Below are positions 12,028 to 22,992 of a stretch of DNA of 64,000 nt, piece by piece (the stretch's first letter is position 1; each line of letters opens with the position of its first letter). The stretch spans positions 1,503,001 to 1,567,000 of the forward strand of contig OX031058.1 of assembly GCA_943736015.1 (NCBI GenBank). Reading direction: 5' to 3'. Source of the DNA: Tridacna crocea (Eukaryota; Mollusca; Bivalvia; Cardiida; Cardiidae). The position numbers and the translations under genes are program-made. The notes under the pieces were generated by a model. That model saw only the letters and a list, made by a program, of their open reading frames with translations. It was not told where the DNA came from and did no database searches.

Positions 12028-12924
12028 TGTTTTTTTTAGGGTACCTTAATAATAATTGTTACAAGAAAAATGGTACTCGCTTGATCACGCATAACCATCC
12101 AAACAAACTTCCTTTCTTCTTTTTTTTCTTCTTGTTTCTTTCTTTCTTTCTTTCCTTCATCCCTGACCTTTTCTCATTTTTCCTTTCTCCCCTTGTAGGA
12201 ATCGCATCAAGTGAAAATCACAGGTTTGCATGTTCTGATAAGATGAAATAAGGTGTTTTCCATCATATTTGACCTTTTATTTGAATAATTTTGATGCGTG
12301 CTACTGCTAGAATCCTTATTATGTAAATGCAGTGCTAAATAAATGAATAAATAAGCATTGTTCATTAAGTAAAGAAATTAATTTTATCAGATTTTTCTTG
12401 ATCAAAAAAGAAATTTCCTTTAATTTGGCGAAACATGAGAAAATATTTCCGTTATGTCACTTTTCAAATTTTTGCTTTATAAACTAGTCTATAAAAATGT
12501 AAATATACAGTGAACTTGCATGTAGATGTCTACATCTCGTTACATTACGGTTTTAATGTATTTACATTTCGTTACATTCGGCGTTTGGGCATCATCCAAT
12601 GATCTCGTCCTAATTCGGGAGATTCCGTAAGTACGATTTCATCCGACATATACCGAATGTTTCTGATGAACTTGGAAACAAAATGGTGGAACTAAACAAT
12701 ATGGCTGCCAGGCGCAAATTTTGGAAATGACTAGAAACCTCCCAATCTTCTTGTAAAAGTAAGAGCATTGTGCTTTCATTTATTTCTAACGGTAAGATAA
12801 ACGAGAGTTCTAAAAGTATAAGGTAAACGATTAATAACTTACCTTATTCCAAAGGCTAATCCTCTCTTAATAAATCCAAGGCACTGCGTTCTGTAAACTG
12901 CATTCATTAACCAAGAGGTGATTT

Positions 12925-13130
12925 AACTAATTACCAAACGAAAAATTATAGGTTTGTCCAAATTGAATGCATTTGCAGACGACAAAATAAAGGTGACTGA
13001 AAATTTTATTTTTGTTATTGTTTTTTTGTGGACGGTAGAAAACAGTGTGGGAAAAAGGAGAAAATGCTGGTAACCAGCATTTTTTTTTCTTTTCCTACGC
13101 TTTTTTCTCAAGGTAGGCAACATTTGGGGT
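12925..13130. mobile_element. TTAA-type hairpin MITE copy
   Basis: It begins near AATTACCAAACG and contains the shared internal word GCAGACGACAAAATAAAGGT. Its centre GGAGAAAATGCTGGTAACCA (from about 13,058) pairs with the following CAGCATTTTTT. The right end is decayed (GGGGTTGTGGTTTG). Confidence 0.55.
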
Positions 13131-13420
13131 TGTGGTTTGAATATGCATTACCCTTAAATCTTTATAAAAAATAAAAGAAAACCGACTTGCAAATGAAAAG
13201 CACATGCAGACGACAGGATAATTGATGATCAAATCCTTATGGCATTTGTCTTTGAGTTTGAAAAGGAAAAAGTCCCCCCCATCCCCTACAATGTTTCAAA
13301 GGTCTTCTACCACATCATAGATTGAGTTATATTCAAACTTCTTGGTCTGGAGAGGATTAACCATTTATCATATAAGAATAAAATAAACTTGGTCTTGGTC
13401 TGAATAAAATTAACCATTTG

Positions 13421-13487
13421 AAAAAGTTATTGACGAGCAAACAAATTATCCGGGGTAAAAAATTTGTTTGCTCGTCAATAACTTTTT
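13421..13487. repeat. Perfect 27 bp inverted repeat, 13-base loop
   Basis: Bases 13,421-13,447 are exactly inverted at 13,461-13,487, with no mismatch. It lies 220 bases upstream of the pogo-like reading frame. No matching sequence is seen downstream of that frame, so I cannot call it that element's terminal repeat. Confidence 0.8.
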
Positions 13488-13706
13488 TATCGGGTGTTGT
13501 TTAAAAAATCTAACACATCAAGCAAATCTCTGGAGTCCTTCCGCCTTCTCTGCTTCAAACCAAATTCAAATCGGTCATGTATTAACTGAATTATTGAAGA
13601 TTTTCTTACCTCAAGTTGGGGAATTTTTTCAAATGTCGGGTCATTTTTGTTGCTGTTGTGTCACGTGATTCCCCGCCGTGTATACGGTCGTTTCCATTTT
13701 TTTCAG

Positions 13707-15479
13707 GCAAATCCCAGAAGAGTGGACAAATAGTACAAGAAATATGACGAAAATGCTCTAAAACTGGCATTCCATGCAGTTTCAAACAAGGGAACTCAAG
13801 TCAAAAGAGCAGCTAGAATGTTCGGAGTTCCAGTATCCACGCTTCGAGACCGAGTAGCTGGGAGAGTAGACCCAGAAAACAGTGGCCATGATACCCTTTT
13901 TACAAAGGAAGAAGAGGAAAAACTTGTAGATCATATTAAGGCCAGGGCATCACTTGGATATGGCATGACAAACATGTTTTTAAAGAAAATAGCTGGCGAA
14001 ATGGCGTTAGAACTGGGCAAAAAATCCAAAAGTAACCCAATGAGTAACATGTGGCTCTATGCCTTTCTTAGACAATGGAGTCACGATATTGCCTCAATGA
14101 AACCAAGAGCACTAGAGCCATAACGTGCAAAAAATGCAACTCCCGAAGTTATTAAAAGCTATTTTGAAAATTTAGAACAAATTATGATACATAACAACCT
14201 GTTGGATAAACCTCACAGAATTTTCAACCTTGATGAGACTGGGCTACAACCAGAGCACAAACCTTCCAACATTATCGGCGATCCAAGTACAAAGATTCAG
14301 GCCATAACATCCCCAAAAACAACAACAACAACAACAGTTATTGGTTGTGTCAATGCTCTTGGTACTGCTTTACCTCCATTTTTCATTTTTAAGGGTAAAA
14401 GATGGAACCCAGATCTCATGAAGGGAGCACGTACAGCCGCAAAAGGGACCATGTCTGACAGCGGCTGGTCAAATTCCAACATATTCAAAAAGTACCTGGA
14501 GGAACACTTCCTTCCAATGGTTGCTCCGCCAAGCCTTGAAGATCCTATCCTTCTTATATATGATGGACATGCCTCCCACAAAAATCCAGAAACAATCCAC
14601 TGGGCTAGAGAAAATGGCATTATCCTATTTGTATTGCCACCACACAGCTCTCACCTCCTCCAACCGCTAGATGTTGCTGTTTTCGGTCCTTTTCACTATA
14701 GTGAATGTTCCAGATTCATGTTCTGTAATATGGGGCAAGTTATCACAAGATATGATATGTGTGCGCTTGCATCACATGCATTTTTAAAAGCTTTCAGCCC
14801 CATGAACATTCAGTCTGGATTCAGAAAAACCGGAATCTATCCACTGCAGAAAAATGTCATGGACACTGAAAAATTACTGCCATGTGAAAGTTTCCGGGAG
14901 CAGGACCCAGTTTCAAAAGCTAAGGCAGTAAAAGCAGGGCCTGAACAGGTAGAGGTATTTTTAAAACAAAAAGAAGAAAAAATTAGAGACTTGCAAGAAA
15001 CAAATGAATCAGTCTGTACATTTAAGTTGAAGAAAAATAATATACCAAATCCATCTGGAAGAGCAATCACCAGTGATGACTACATTTCCAAACTAAGCGC
15101 TCTTGAGAAAAAAAATCAACCAATTAAAAAGAAAACAAATAATCAACAAATCAAAAAGAACAATCAACAAAAGCAACCGGAGACCCCAAAAGCAAGCACA
15201 AGCGGAATTCAAATCAACAGACAGGTCGAAAGTGTAAGCGATGACAGCGACATGGAAGTAGAATTTCTTGATGCTGAAAAATGCTGCGTATACCAACGTT
15301 ATGAGCCAGAAGGATTGAAACACCTGCCCTATTTCAAACTTGTGAAATGGGCCAAATGTGATGATTGTGAGCATTGGGTACATCTTATCTTCTGTGCAGG
15401 CCAGCAGAAAAAACAATCAGGAGACAAAGTACATTTCTTTGTCCCTACTGTGTGGCCAATTAAATTTCCAAATCATTAA
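13707..15479 (+). pseudogene. Pogo-like (Tc1/mariner) transposase, two in-frame stops
   Basis: The frame begins after TTTTTTCAG (13,706), a likely splice acceptor. A psq-type helix-turn-helix segment with GTQVKRAARMFGVPVSTLRD is followed by a CENP-B/DDE_1 catalytic core: FNLDETGLQ, LIYDGHASH and SSHLLQPLDVAVFGPF. Counting from 14,184, the aspartates fall at residues 17, 127 and 163, giving the D35D spacing of pogo transposases. The C-terminus has a lysine/glutamine-rich linker and a zinc-binding-like module (CC..., VKWAKCDDCEHWVHLIFC). TAG at 13,731 and TAA at 14,121 interrupt one continuous frame, so the copy is probably dead, though everything after 14,124 is intact. No terminal repeats were identified. 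Confidence 0.85.
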
Positions 15480-16453
15480 ACGGATGGGGCATGTCAGCTC
15501 TATCCGTCTTACTTACTTTTAAACAGTTGAGTGTTGAAGTTATTAGTAAAAGTTGAAAAAAAATCGAAAATCAAACAAAAAATGTTTTCATTTCATTACG
15601 TCGACTATATAATTTGAACTGCACTGTAGTTTTATTGTGATATGGTGACCATGACCTTTTATTCATCAGACCAATTAGAGGGGTCGAATTAACAAGACAA
15701 GCACCTGAGTGATCCAGAGCAGTGACCCGGTTTGTTTGAGTACCGTTTTTTCAGTTTTTGGTTGTTTTATGTCGTTTTTTATTTATAGTTTTGAATTTTG
15801 AAAGTTCATTTTAAAATTTGAAAAATGAAAAGTGAGCTAATATTACATCATTAACGCGCATGCCCGATAATCAATGCTAAAGGGGTCGAAAACACAGGTC
15901 ATCAGGCTATAAGATCTACTCTCTTTTCCTTGAAAAAAAAAATCATTTCAATTAACCGAGCGACTAAAACTCCTGCACAACAACCAATTCACTGGATAAT
16001 TCATCCGCAGTCTTTTTCTGGTTGAACTAATGAACACGTAGCCCTTTGTCTTTAAGCAGTTCACGTTTCTTCCGTAAGACAAGATTCTAGCGCTTTGTTC
16101 TAAAAATAGCTTTTCTTTTTACGTCATACCTTATCGTGACGCAGACAAGAAAGTCATAGTTCTACAGTCATGCCGTACAAGTGAAGGCTTGATCGTCTCG
16201 ATTACCTGCCACACAATCAAGCTTACACGTTCCATTCAGTCAGGTTAATCTATTCTCAGTTCAATGATAATATCCTTTCCCCATCCCTCTCTGCATGCCC
16301 TCGTATCTCAAATTTACACGCAGAGATTCTGCCACAACATTTGGAACAGCTGGGATAACAAAGCTGCATAACAAACCTGCATTAGATCTAGATCTAGATC
16401 TATTACAATTACTGAAGAGAATTCTAAGAATATGACTGGTTCAAAATCTATAT
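15480..16453. other. Non-coding stretch downstream of the pogo-like copy
   Basis: AT-rich with a short (AGATCT)n run at about 16,385-16,402. No inverted copy of the sequence upstream of the transposase is visible, so the right end of the pogo-like element is not located. Confidence 0.45.
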
Positions 16454-16753
16454 CTAGTCATCTTCGCGAGCCAATTTAACCATCACTACACGGATATTAC
16501 CGTGGCGGATTGAGCTTACTACCATTTGACAACCGTTAGAACTAACACCCGTCAAATCAGAGACATCAAAACGTGTCTTAATACACAGCCCTACGCCAAG
16601 AAAAGTTAAGAAGCCTCTGATCTTTACACCGCCTTCTTCAGTCTCGGAGGAATGTGAAATTGATGATAAACGACACGAAATGAAGCTGAAAAGAATTGGG
16701 GTATCCATTTCGCCAGGCAAAACAAAGGTGAGCTCTGAATTCTTCAACAACAA
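16454..16753 (-). CDS. Possible exon of unknown function, 99 codons
   Basis: An open frame starting at TTG codons and ending at TAG encodes a protein-like sequence with GVKIRGFLTFLGVGLCIKTR in the middle and MVKLAREDD at the end. No domain is recognised, there is no ATG, and splice sites are unclear. It may be a decayed exon or chance. Confidence 0.2.
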   Translation of the reverse strand: MLLKNSELTFVLPGEMDTPILFSFISCRLSSISHSSETEEGGVKIRGFLTFLGVGLCIKTRFDVSDLTGVSSNGCQMVVSSIRHGNIRVVMVKLAREDD

Positions 16754-17159
16754 ATCGATTGTAAACTAGAGTTTACACTTGAATGAAAAAAGAAAGAGAA
16801 AATTTCCCGTCGTGTTAACTAGTAACCCGTCTACCAAACAATCCCGAAAATCAACAAACTTAACAAGAAACTTTTGAAAACATTGATAGAAAAGAAGATG
16901 TTGGTGATAAACATTTTCTCCTTTTCTCTAAATATTTTCTGCCGTATTTATTACGGACAAATTTTATGTTTAAACCGATCGCCACATAATCCTGACTTTT
17001 AACAACCCTATATAAAGAGACTTCTGAAAACATTGTGGTAACCAGCATTTTCTCCATTTCCCACAACATTTTTTACCCTTGCCGAAACAAATTCCACTTT
17101 TTCAGCCACAGTCTTTACAGTTCAATAGTATTATCAAATACACTTGAGGACATAGTAGT

Positions 17160-19330
17160 AATCAAAGTACTGAAAGTACTGTTGGAAGGCGAGTTTAGAA
17201 TATAGGCATAACATATTGAAATACATGTTCCTGTACTTAAATCACCTCCCCTGACACAGCAAAGTCTACAGAGTTGTGCAATGTTCCTGTGAAATGAAGA
17301 CCAGTTTACCATCCTGAGTTTTAACAAACTTTTGAAGAAGGCTTGTGAAAATATGTTGAAAAAATTTAAAACGAATGGACTTTTCTGAAACGCCTTTCCA
17401 TTTCATTTGAAGGAAAAGTTTTATGTGATAGCAAAGAGTTTTAATTTGCTGTTACCCGTATATGTTTTTACGTTGTATAGAAACTTAGATCTAACCCTCT
17501 ATTTCCCCAATAATGAGTTTAAAATGTCTAGGAAGAAGGCTTGAGAACTTTTGGTCAGAAAAGGAGAATACGGTGCTAATTGACATTTTTTCCTTTTCCT
17601 AAAATGTCTTACATCCTATTTCATACAGGTTCCATCAATGGTGCCAGATCAAAAAGTTGCTACCTGAAAATGCATTCAATTTTGGATAGTCTGAATGAAT
17701 GAATGAATGAATGGTGTTTTATGGCCCGTCGACAACTTAGGTCATATTGGGCGCACTTACATATAAAATCATGCATCTACTTTAAGTTTTCCTGTGAAAC
17801 ATTGACACAGATGAGAAATAACAAAGAAGCTGGATAGTCTGAATTTTTTTCTTCGTGTAAAGAGTCAAGAAAGTTTCTCCTTTTCAAAATTAAGTTTTTA
17901 AATGGTCTCTTTCTCAGTGTTGTTAAAACTGTACTTGATAGGGTATGGTAAAGGATTAAAGAATAGTTTTTGCTTGAAAATGCAATCAATTTTGATAGAT
18001 CTAAAACTGTAACTCTGTAATGAGATGGTTAATTTCTTGAAAGTCTTTACCATTTTATTCCATGGATAATTTTATTGAGAGAGCAAAGAGTTTTTAGAGT
18101 ATAGAAACTGAAATTCAGCCTTTTAGATCACAATACTGACTTTCAACAATGTTGAAGAAGAGGCTTTTCAAAGCATTGTAGGAAAAGTAGCAAATAATGA
18201 TAATCAACCTTTTGTTTGACTTTCCTACAATGTTTTCCATCTTAGTAACCCCTTACAAAACCCTTCAGAAAATAACAAAAAATTAGGGCCGTCTACATTA
18301 AAGCAATCAAAGTACTGAAAGTACTGTTAGAAGGCGAGTTTAGAATATAGGCATAACATATTGAAATAAATTTTCCTGTACTTAAATCGCCTCTCCTGAT
18401 ACAGCAAAGTCTATAGAGATGTGCAATGTTCCTGTGCAATGAAGACCAGTTTACCATCCTGAGTTTTAACAAACTTGAAGAAGGCTTGTGAAAATATGTT
18501 GAAAAAAAATTAAACTGTGACGAATGGACTTTTCTGAACCTCCATTACATTTCATTTGAAGGAAAGTTTTATGTGATGGCAAAGAGTTTTAATTTGCTGT
18601 TACCCACATATGTTTTTACGTTGTATAGAAACTTAGATCTAACCCTCTATTACCCCAATAATGAGTTTAAAAGGTCTAGGAAGAAGGCTTGAGAACTTTG
18701 GGTCTGAAAAGGATAATACGGGTCGGTGCTACTGCTAATTGACATTTTTTCCTTTTCCTAAAATATCTTCCATCCAATTTCATACAGGTTCCATCAATGG
18801 CGCCAGATCAAAAAGTTGCTACCTGAAAATGCATTCAATTTTGGAAAGTCTGAATTTTTTTTCTTCGTGTAAAGAGTCAAGAAAGTTTCTTCTTTTCAAA
18901 ATTAAGTTTTTAAATGGCCTCTTTCTCAGGGTTGTTAAAACTGTACTTGATAGGGTATGGTAAAGGATTAAAGAATAGTTTTTGCTTGAAAATGCAATCA
19001 ATTTTGATAGATCTAAAACTGTAACTCTGTAATGAGATGGTTAATTTCTTGAAAGTCTTTACCATTTTATTCCATGGATAATTTTATTGAGAGAGCAAAG
19101 AGTTTTTAGAAAGGTACATTTTAGAGTATAGAAACTAAGATTCAGCCTTTTAGATCACAATACTGACTTTCAACAATGTTGAAGAAGAAGCTTTTCAAAG
19201 CATTGTAGGAAAAGTAGCAACTAATGATAATCAACCTTTTGTTTGACTTTCCCACAATGTTTTCCATCTTAGTAACCCTTTACAAAACCCTTCAAAAATA
19301 AAAAAAAATTAGGGCCGTCTACATTAAAGC
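17160..19330. repeat. Tandem duplication of about 1.0-1.15 kb
   Basis: Both units start ATCAAAGTACTGAAAGTACT (17,160 and 18,306) and end in GGGCCGTCTACATTAAAGCA. Unit one is about 1,146 bp and unit two about 1,025 bp. The difference is mostly the retroposon at 17,697-17,831. The left arm of the inverted duplication has a single unit, so the tandem step occurred after the inverted duplication or was lost there. Confidence 0.8.
17697..17831 (-). mobile_element. Short retroposon with (ATTC)n tail
   Basis: A 135 bp insertion present only in the first tandem unit. GGATAGTCTGAAT (13 bp) lies on both sides (17,684-17,696 and 17,832-17,844). The TGAA repeats at its left edge form an ATTC tail when read on the minus strand, as expected for a 5'-truncated SINE or LINE end. 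It must post-date the tandem duplication unless it was precisely lost from the second unit. Confidence 0.7.
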
Positions 19331-21027
19331 AATTAGCAGATAATAAGTTAAGAGCAGCTGAAAATGTGCCGTTTGGCTGGGAAAAAGTACAAAACATAGT
19401 GGTAAAAAGAGAAAATACTGGTGACTTCTTAGGTCCTATAAGGAACGTCGGAAGGTGTTCTTCGTTTATACGATTCTTGTAATCTATGACTCTGTTAACC
19501 CTTATACTAGAGTGCTGGATTGATGAAAATAGCATTTTACATCTCAGGAAAAATGCTTAATTATTGCAACCTCACCCTGGGCTGTTTTGGTCGGGTTATT
19601 ACAATATTGCTAATCCGACATAAGATTGCATATTCTGTGCAGACTATAGAATCGTCTGCCTTGTCTTCAAAAGAGACAGGCGTAATAAACGATGCAAGGG
19701 TTCATTAACATTAACGCTAGTCTTTCATTAATCCCGCGTAACCGGAATGTACGTTCAGCTTGTCGGCAAACATGAAAGCAAAATGATTGCCAACTCGTCA
19801 ATATTGAGATACACCCTATTCCTTTGTTCGACAAAAATATATCGTGTACAGTTACACATATACAGGCCCTTGGTCCGTGTTCTTAGAAAATCATGAACAC
19901 GTCCGATGCACTCTAGGACAGTGGGATTCTCCCTGTCAAGATAATTTTATCATTATGTTATTCAGTTTTGGAAAAAAGTGTATAGTTGAAGGAAATTCTT
20001 TCGAGGAAAATAAATGGGAATATATAAGGTAAAGATTTCAGTTCTAATAATGACGGAGGTAAGCGATTATGATAACAATTCATTGCGATAAGCGTTTATT
20101 CTTTACCAGACAAAGAAATATCAGACTAAGTTGAAATTGAAAGCACTGATTCATGCAGATGACAAATTCAGCGTTGCCCAAATTAGCGACGAAATTTGTT
20201 CTTGATAGGGTAGAAACATTGTGGTAAAATGAAAAAAAAAATGCTGGTTTCCGATTGTAATTTCCCCTCTCCTCTCGATGTTTTTAAAAGCTTGATTTTC
20301 AGAGTCGTTTCAAGTGAGCGGTAAAGGGTTAAATATTTATAAATAATTGCTGAACGTTAAGCAACGTGACGACCAAAAGAAGAAGTTAAAATTCTTTGCA
20401 TGTTAAAACGGTTACAGATCATGTTATTGTCATTTTTTGACGTAGTAAAACCCGATCATACTCGTATATAAGGAAAGCAGTGATCAGCCTGGCTATACAT
20501 CGGTACATCATACTGACCAGAAGTACTTTGAAATGACACATCTATTGTGATTTCAACTGATTTACCCTTTTCTTTTCACGGGTCTCCGGAATCAAAACTC
20601 GGCCACGGCGATGCGTAACAATAACCTAGTCATTAATCATAAAGTCAAGCACAAGTTTGATAAAAGAAAAATATTTCTTTGAAAGAGAAAATTTTGTTTA
20701 AACACTTGATGATTCAAAGGAATTTATTTCATTGAAATTTTACTTCTCACAAAGACAGAATAAGGTTGCCAACAGAGGAAAGGGGTCTATCAGCGGTACG
20801 TCATTCAAAGAAGCTATCCGATTGGTTAGTTCTGGGATAGTACAATTACATGTACGATCCCACTGGTTAGTTGTTTATGCGTTGTGAAGTGGAAGTAGGT
20901 CCGAATGACGTCATGTTAGTAGCTTTCGATTGGCTTATAATAGCTATGGTTTATTTGTTGCTGTAGCAACGTGATTATATCAATGAACTGATCCAAAGTA
21001 TTTTGCATTTGTCAAAAATGATGCTTT

Positions 21028-21268
21028 TTACGAATTCGATTTCATTCCTTCTAGAAACTTGAAGTTTCTTCTTGCTGTTCTGATTAAATTTACAATGGTC
21101 TCGACATTATTTTGTTCTAATGTACTCGAGAAGTATCGAACTATTTGAAAGGCGTTTTGATAATGCTGTTCAGAGGCATTTTCAGCAAGCTGCTGAGCGT
21201 TGACATATGAAGGCGAGAATGAAAATCTCGCCTTCCAAAAATGGTCTTTTTCTACTTCATAGTAAAAT
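21028..21268 (-). CDS. Unrecognised terminal exon (right copy)
   Basis: Counterpart of the exon at 4,141-4,356. It reads YYEVEKDHFWKARFSF... through FLEGMKSNS to TAA. The left copy stops three codons earlier through a C-to-A type change. The first bases are unique to this copy and follow an AG at 21,269-21,270, a possible acceptor. If the left copy is truncated upstream, this one is the better candidate for the ancestral gene. The function is unknown. Confidence 0.4.
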
Positions 21269-21364
21269 CTTTTGGCATGATATATTTTAAATGCACCTGC
21301 ATGCAAGTACATGAAATATTGCTGTAAGAGGAATTAATGTCATTTTCAATGCATTTTGTATGTT

Positions 21365-21727
21365 TTATTTAGAAAATCCAAAACAGAAAAGGTAAAAAGT
21401 AAAAACAATCCACCAAGATTCATATCGGAGAATTTTCAAAAACATTGCCCTATATTCTCCTAAAGATAGACTCGGAAGAACAATGTACAAGTCACCTCTT
21501 AAAGATTCAATAAATAAAGCTGTTTTTAACGAAGTGAAGAGGGAATGTAGTGTTCTGTGTTCAAGGAAGTTTCCTTTATCATCACGAGACACTAACAGTT
21601 CAAAGTTATCAACCTTCTCGTTTGAACCATTGTAACGTGAAATTAAGGAGAAAGCCCCTCTGCTACATGGATTATTACAGCAGGCTGTAAAAAGATCTGT
21701 TCTGGGAACTGTAGTAACGTCAAGCAT
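21365..21727 (-). CDS. Possible upstream exon of the same minus-strand gene
   Basis: A 120-codon open frame starts at an ATG at 21,727 with TGA upstream. The first 95 or so residues look protein-like (VPRTDLFTACCNNPCSRGAF and, later, VLPSLSLGEYRAMFLKILR). The hydrophobic tail that follows probably reads through a splice donor, but no strong GT site in the right phase was found. It lies 100 bases upstream of the exon at 21,028-21,268 on the same strand. No domain is recognised. Confidence 0.35.
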   Translation of the reverse strand: MLDVTTVPRTDLFTACCNNPCSRGAFSLISRYNGSNEKVDNFELLVSRDDKGNFLEHRTLHSLFTSLKTALFIESLRGDLYIVLPSLSLGEYRAMFLKILRYESWWIVFTFYLFCFGFSK

Positions 21728-21865
21728 TTGCTTGAAGTTTAGGAATGCTCAGCTGTCTGGCTTTCATTACATCGTCTCACAGATCCTAGATAAAGGAGGA
21801 GCCACTGATGAGGTATATCTATTTTGAATTTGTATGTGTTTGAATTCATCTACTATTTTTCTTAA

Positions 21866-22087
21866 ACATTTACCAAACAATCCCGACTTTTGATGACCCG
21901 CGTGAGAAAGAGAGTTTTTGAAAACATTGTAGGAAAAAAAGGAAATTCTGGTAACCAGCATTTTCTCCTTTTCCCACAATGTTTTTTACCCTTCTCAAAT
22001 TAAATTTCAATTTTTGAGTCATTTATTTTGTCGTCTGTAACTCCGTTCAATTTGGACTAGCCCAAAATCTTGCCGTTTGGTAAAACG
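21866..22087. mobile_element. TTAA-type hairpin MITE, complete copy
   Basis: Flanked by TTAA at 21,862-21,865 and 22,088-22,091. The ends ACATTTACCAAAC and (inverted) CGTTTTACCAAAC form the terminal repeat. The centre around 21,930-21,985 is the GGTAACCAGCATTTTCTCCT palindrome. Length is 222 bp, matching the 226 bp copy at 4.7 kb. Confidence 0.75.
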
Positions 22088-22644
22088 TTAAATTGTATCA
22101 AATCAAACCTAGGTTCTGTTTGAATGTTGTGTAACACTTCTTTCAGCAATATATCACAGGGTTTCCTGACCATTACCAGTTTGAACCATTTACCATAGTC
22201 CAATAAGTTGGGTGTGGTGCAATCCCCACAACCATCACATGGACATTCACATACATTTTGATTAGATTATTAACCCATCAAACCATATATATGCATTTTA
22301 ACGGATGGAAATTAGAAGTCATTTGACAATATTTTGATAAAAGGAGAAATTCCCCATAACAAGTACTTTCTCATATTTCTATTTTATCACAAAACAAAAG
22401 CTTCAATTCTCTGAATACAACATTTTTGTCAGCTGATTCTTCCAGTTTGAACAAGTCTAATAAAGATAATACTAAAATGAGATTGAAAATTTGGAGAAAA
22501 ATACCCTATGAATAAATTGTCGCTATTATACAATTATACTAATTATTACATTTATTACTTTTGGAGGTAATTGACACCTTAGCAAAGTTGGGTTTGTGTG
22601 TATCATCTTCATCAACATTTAAGTAGAAAAATAAACTTTAACAA

Positions 22645-22976
22645 AGACAGACTGACAAAATTGAAAAATTGCTGCTTAAAGAGAAAAAAGCATTAGAAAG
22701 CCATGATGAATGTCAAAATCAGGCATCAAGTGATATCATAGGTGATAATATTGATATTAGTAGAAGTCCATCACAGATGAGCATAGACAGGCGAAGAAAA
22801 AGTTGGCAATGGTTCTTATTAATTGGTCTGCAGAAACGGGTTATAGATAATTCTTTAGATGACTCAAAGCCACTTGCAGAGATAAATAAAGTTGAAAACA
22901 GTACATTCATACCGAACTTACATGACTGCAAACTTTTGGAAAAAAACTTTGTGTTCCACATTATGAATGTATTTAG
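22645..22976 (+). CDS. DUF6589-like exon (partial)
   Basis: An open frame carries the order of motifs I associate with DUF6589: GDNIDISRSPSQMSIDRR, then WQWFLLIGLQKRV, then FIPNLHDCKLLEKNFVFHIM. DUF6589 proteins are often transposon-associated and have no established biochemical function. The exon ends with TTTAG followed by GTATGT, a strong splice donor at 22,977. Reading through gives a stop nine bases later. The upstream limit is a TAA at 22,639. No further exon is recognised within 2 kb, so the gene is partial or decayed. Confidence 0.5.
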
Positions 22977-22992
22977 GTATGTGGGCTATTAG

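Larger units (their letters stand above)
17160..21235 (-). repeat. Right arm of the large inverted duplication
   Basis: Reverse-complement copy of 4,148-7,594. It is longer than the left arm because its first part is tandemly duplicated (17,160-18,305 and 18,306-19,330) and because unit one holds a retroposon. It lacks the left-arm segment at about 6,155-6,500: around 19,430 the sequence runs directly from the GAAAATACTGGTGAC side to the CTTCTTAGGTCCTA side. The arms are 9.6 kb apart. Confidence 0.85.

Noticed and set aside
14297-15416. Minus-strand frames over the pogo-like copy
   Set aside because: Shadows of the transposase frame with no motifs of their own.
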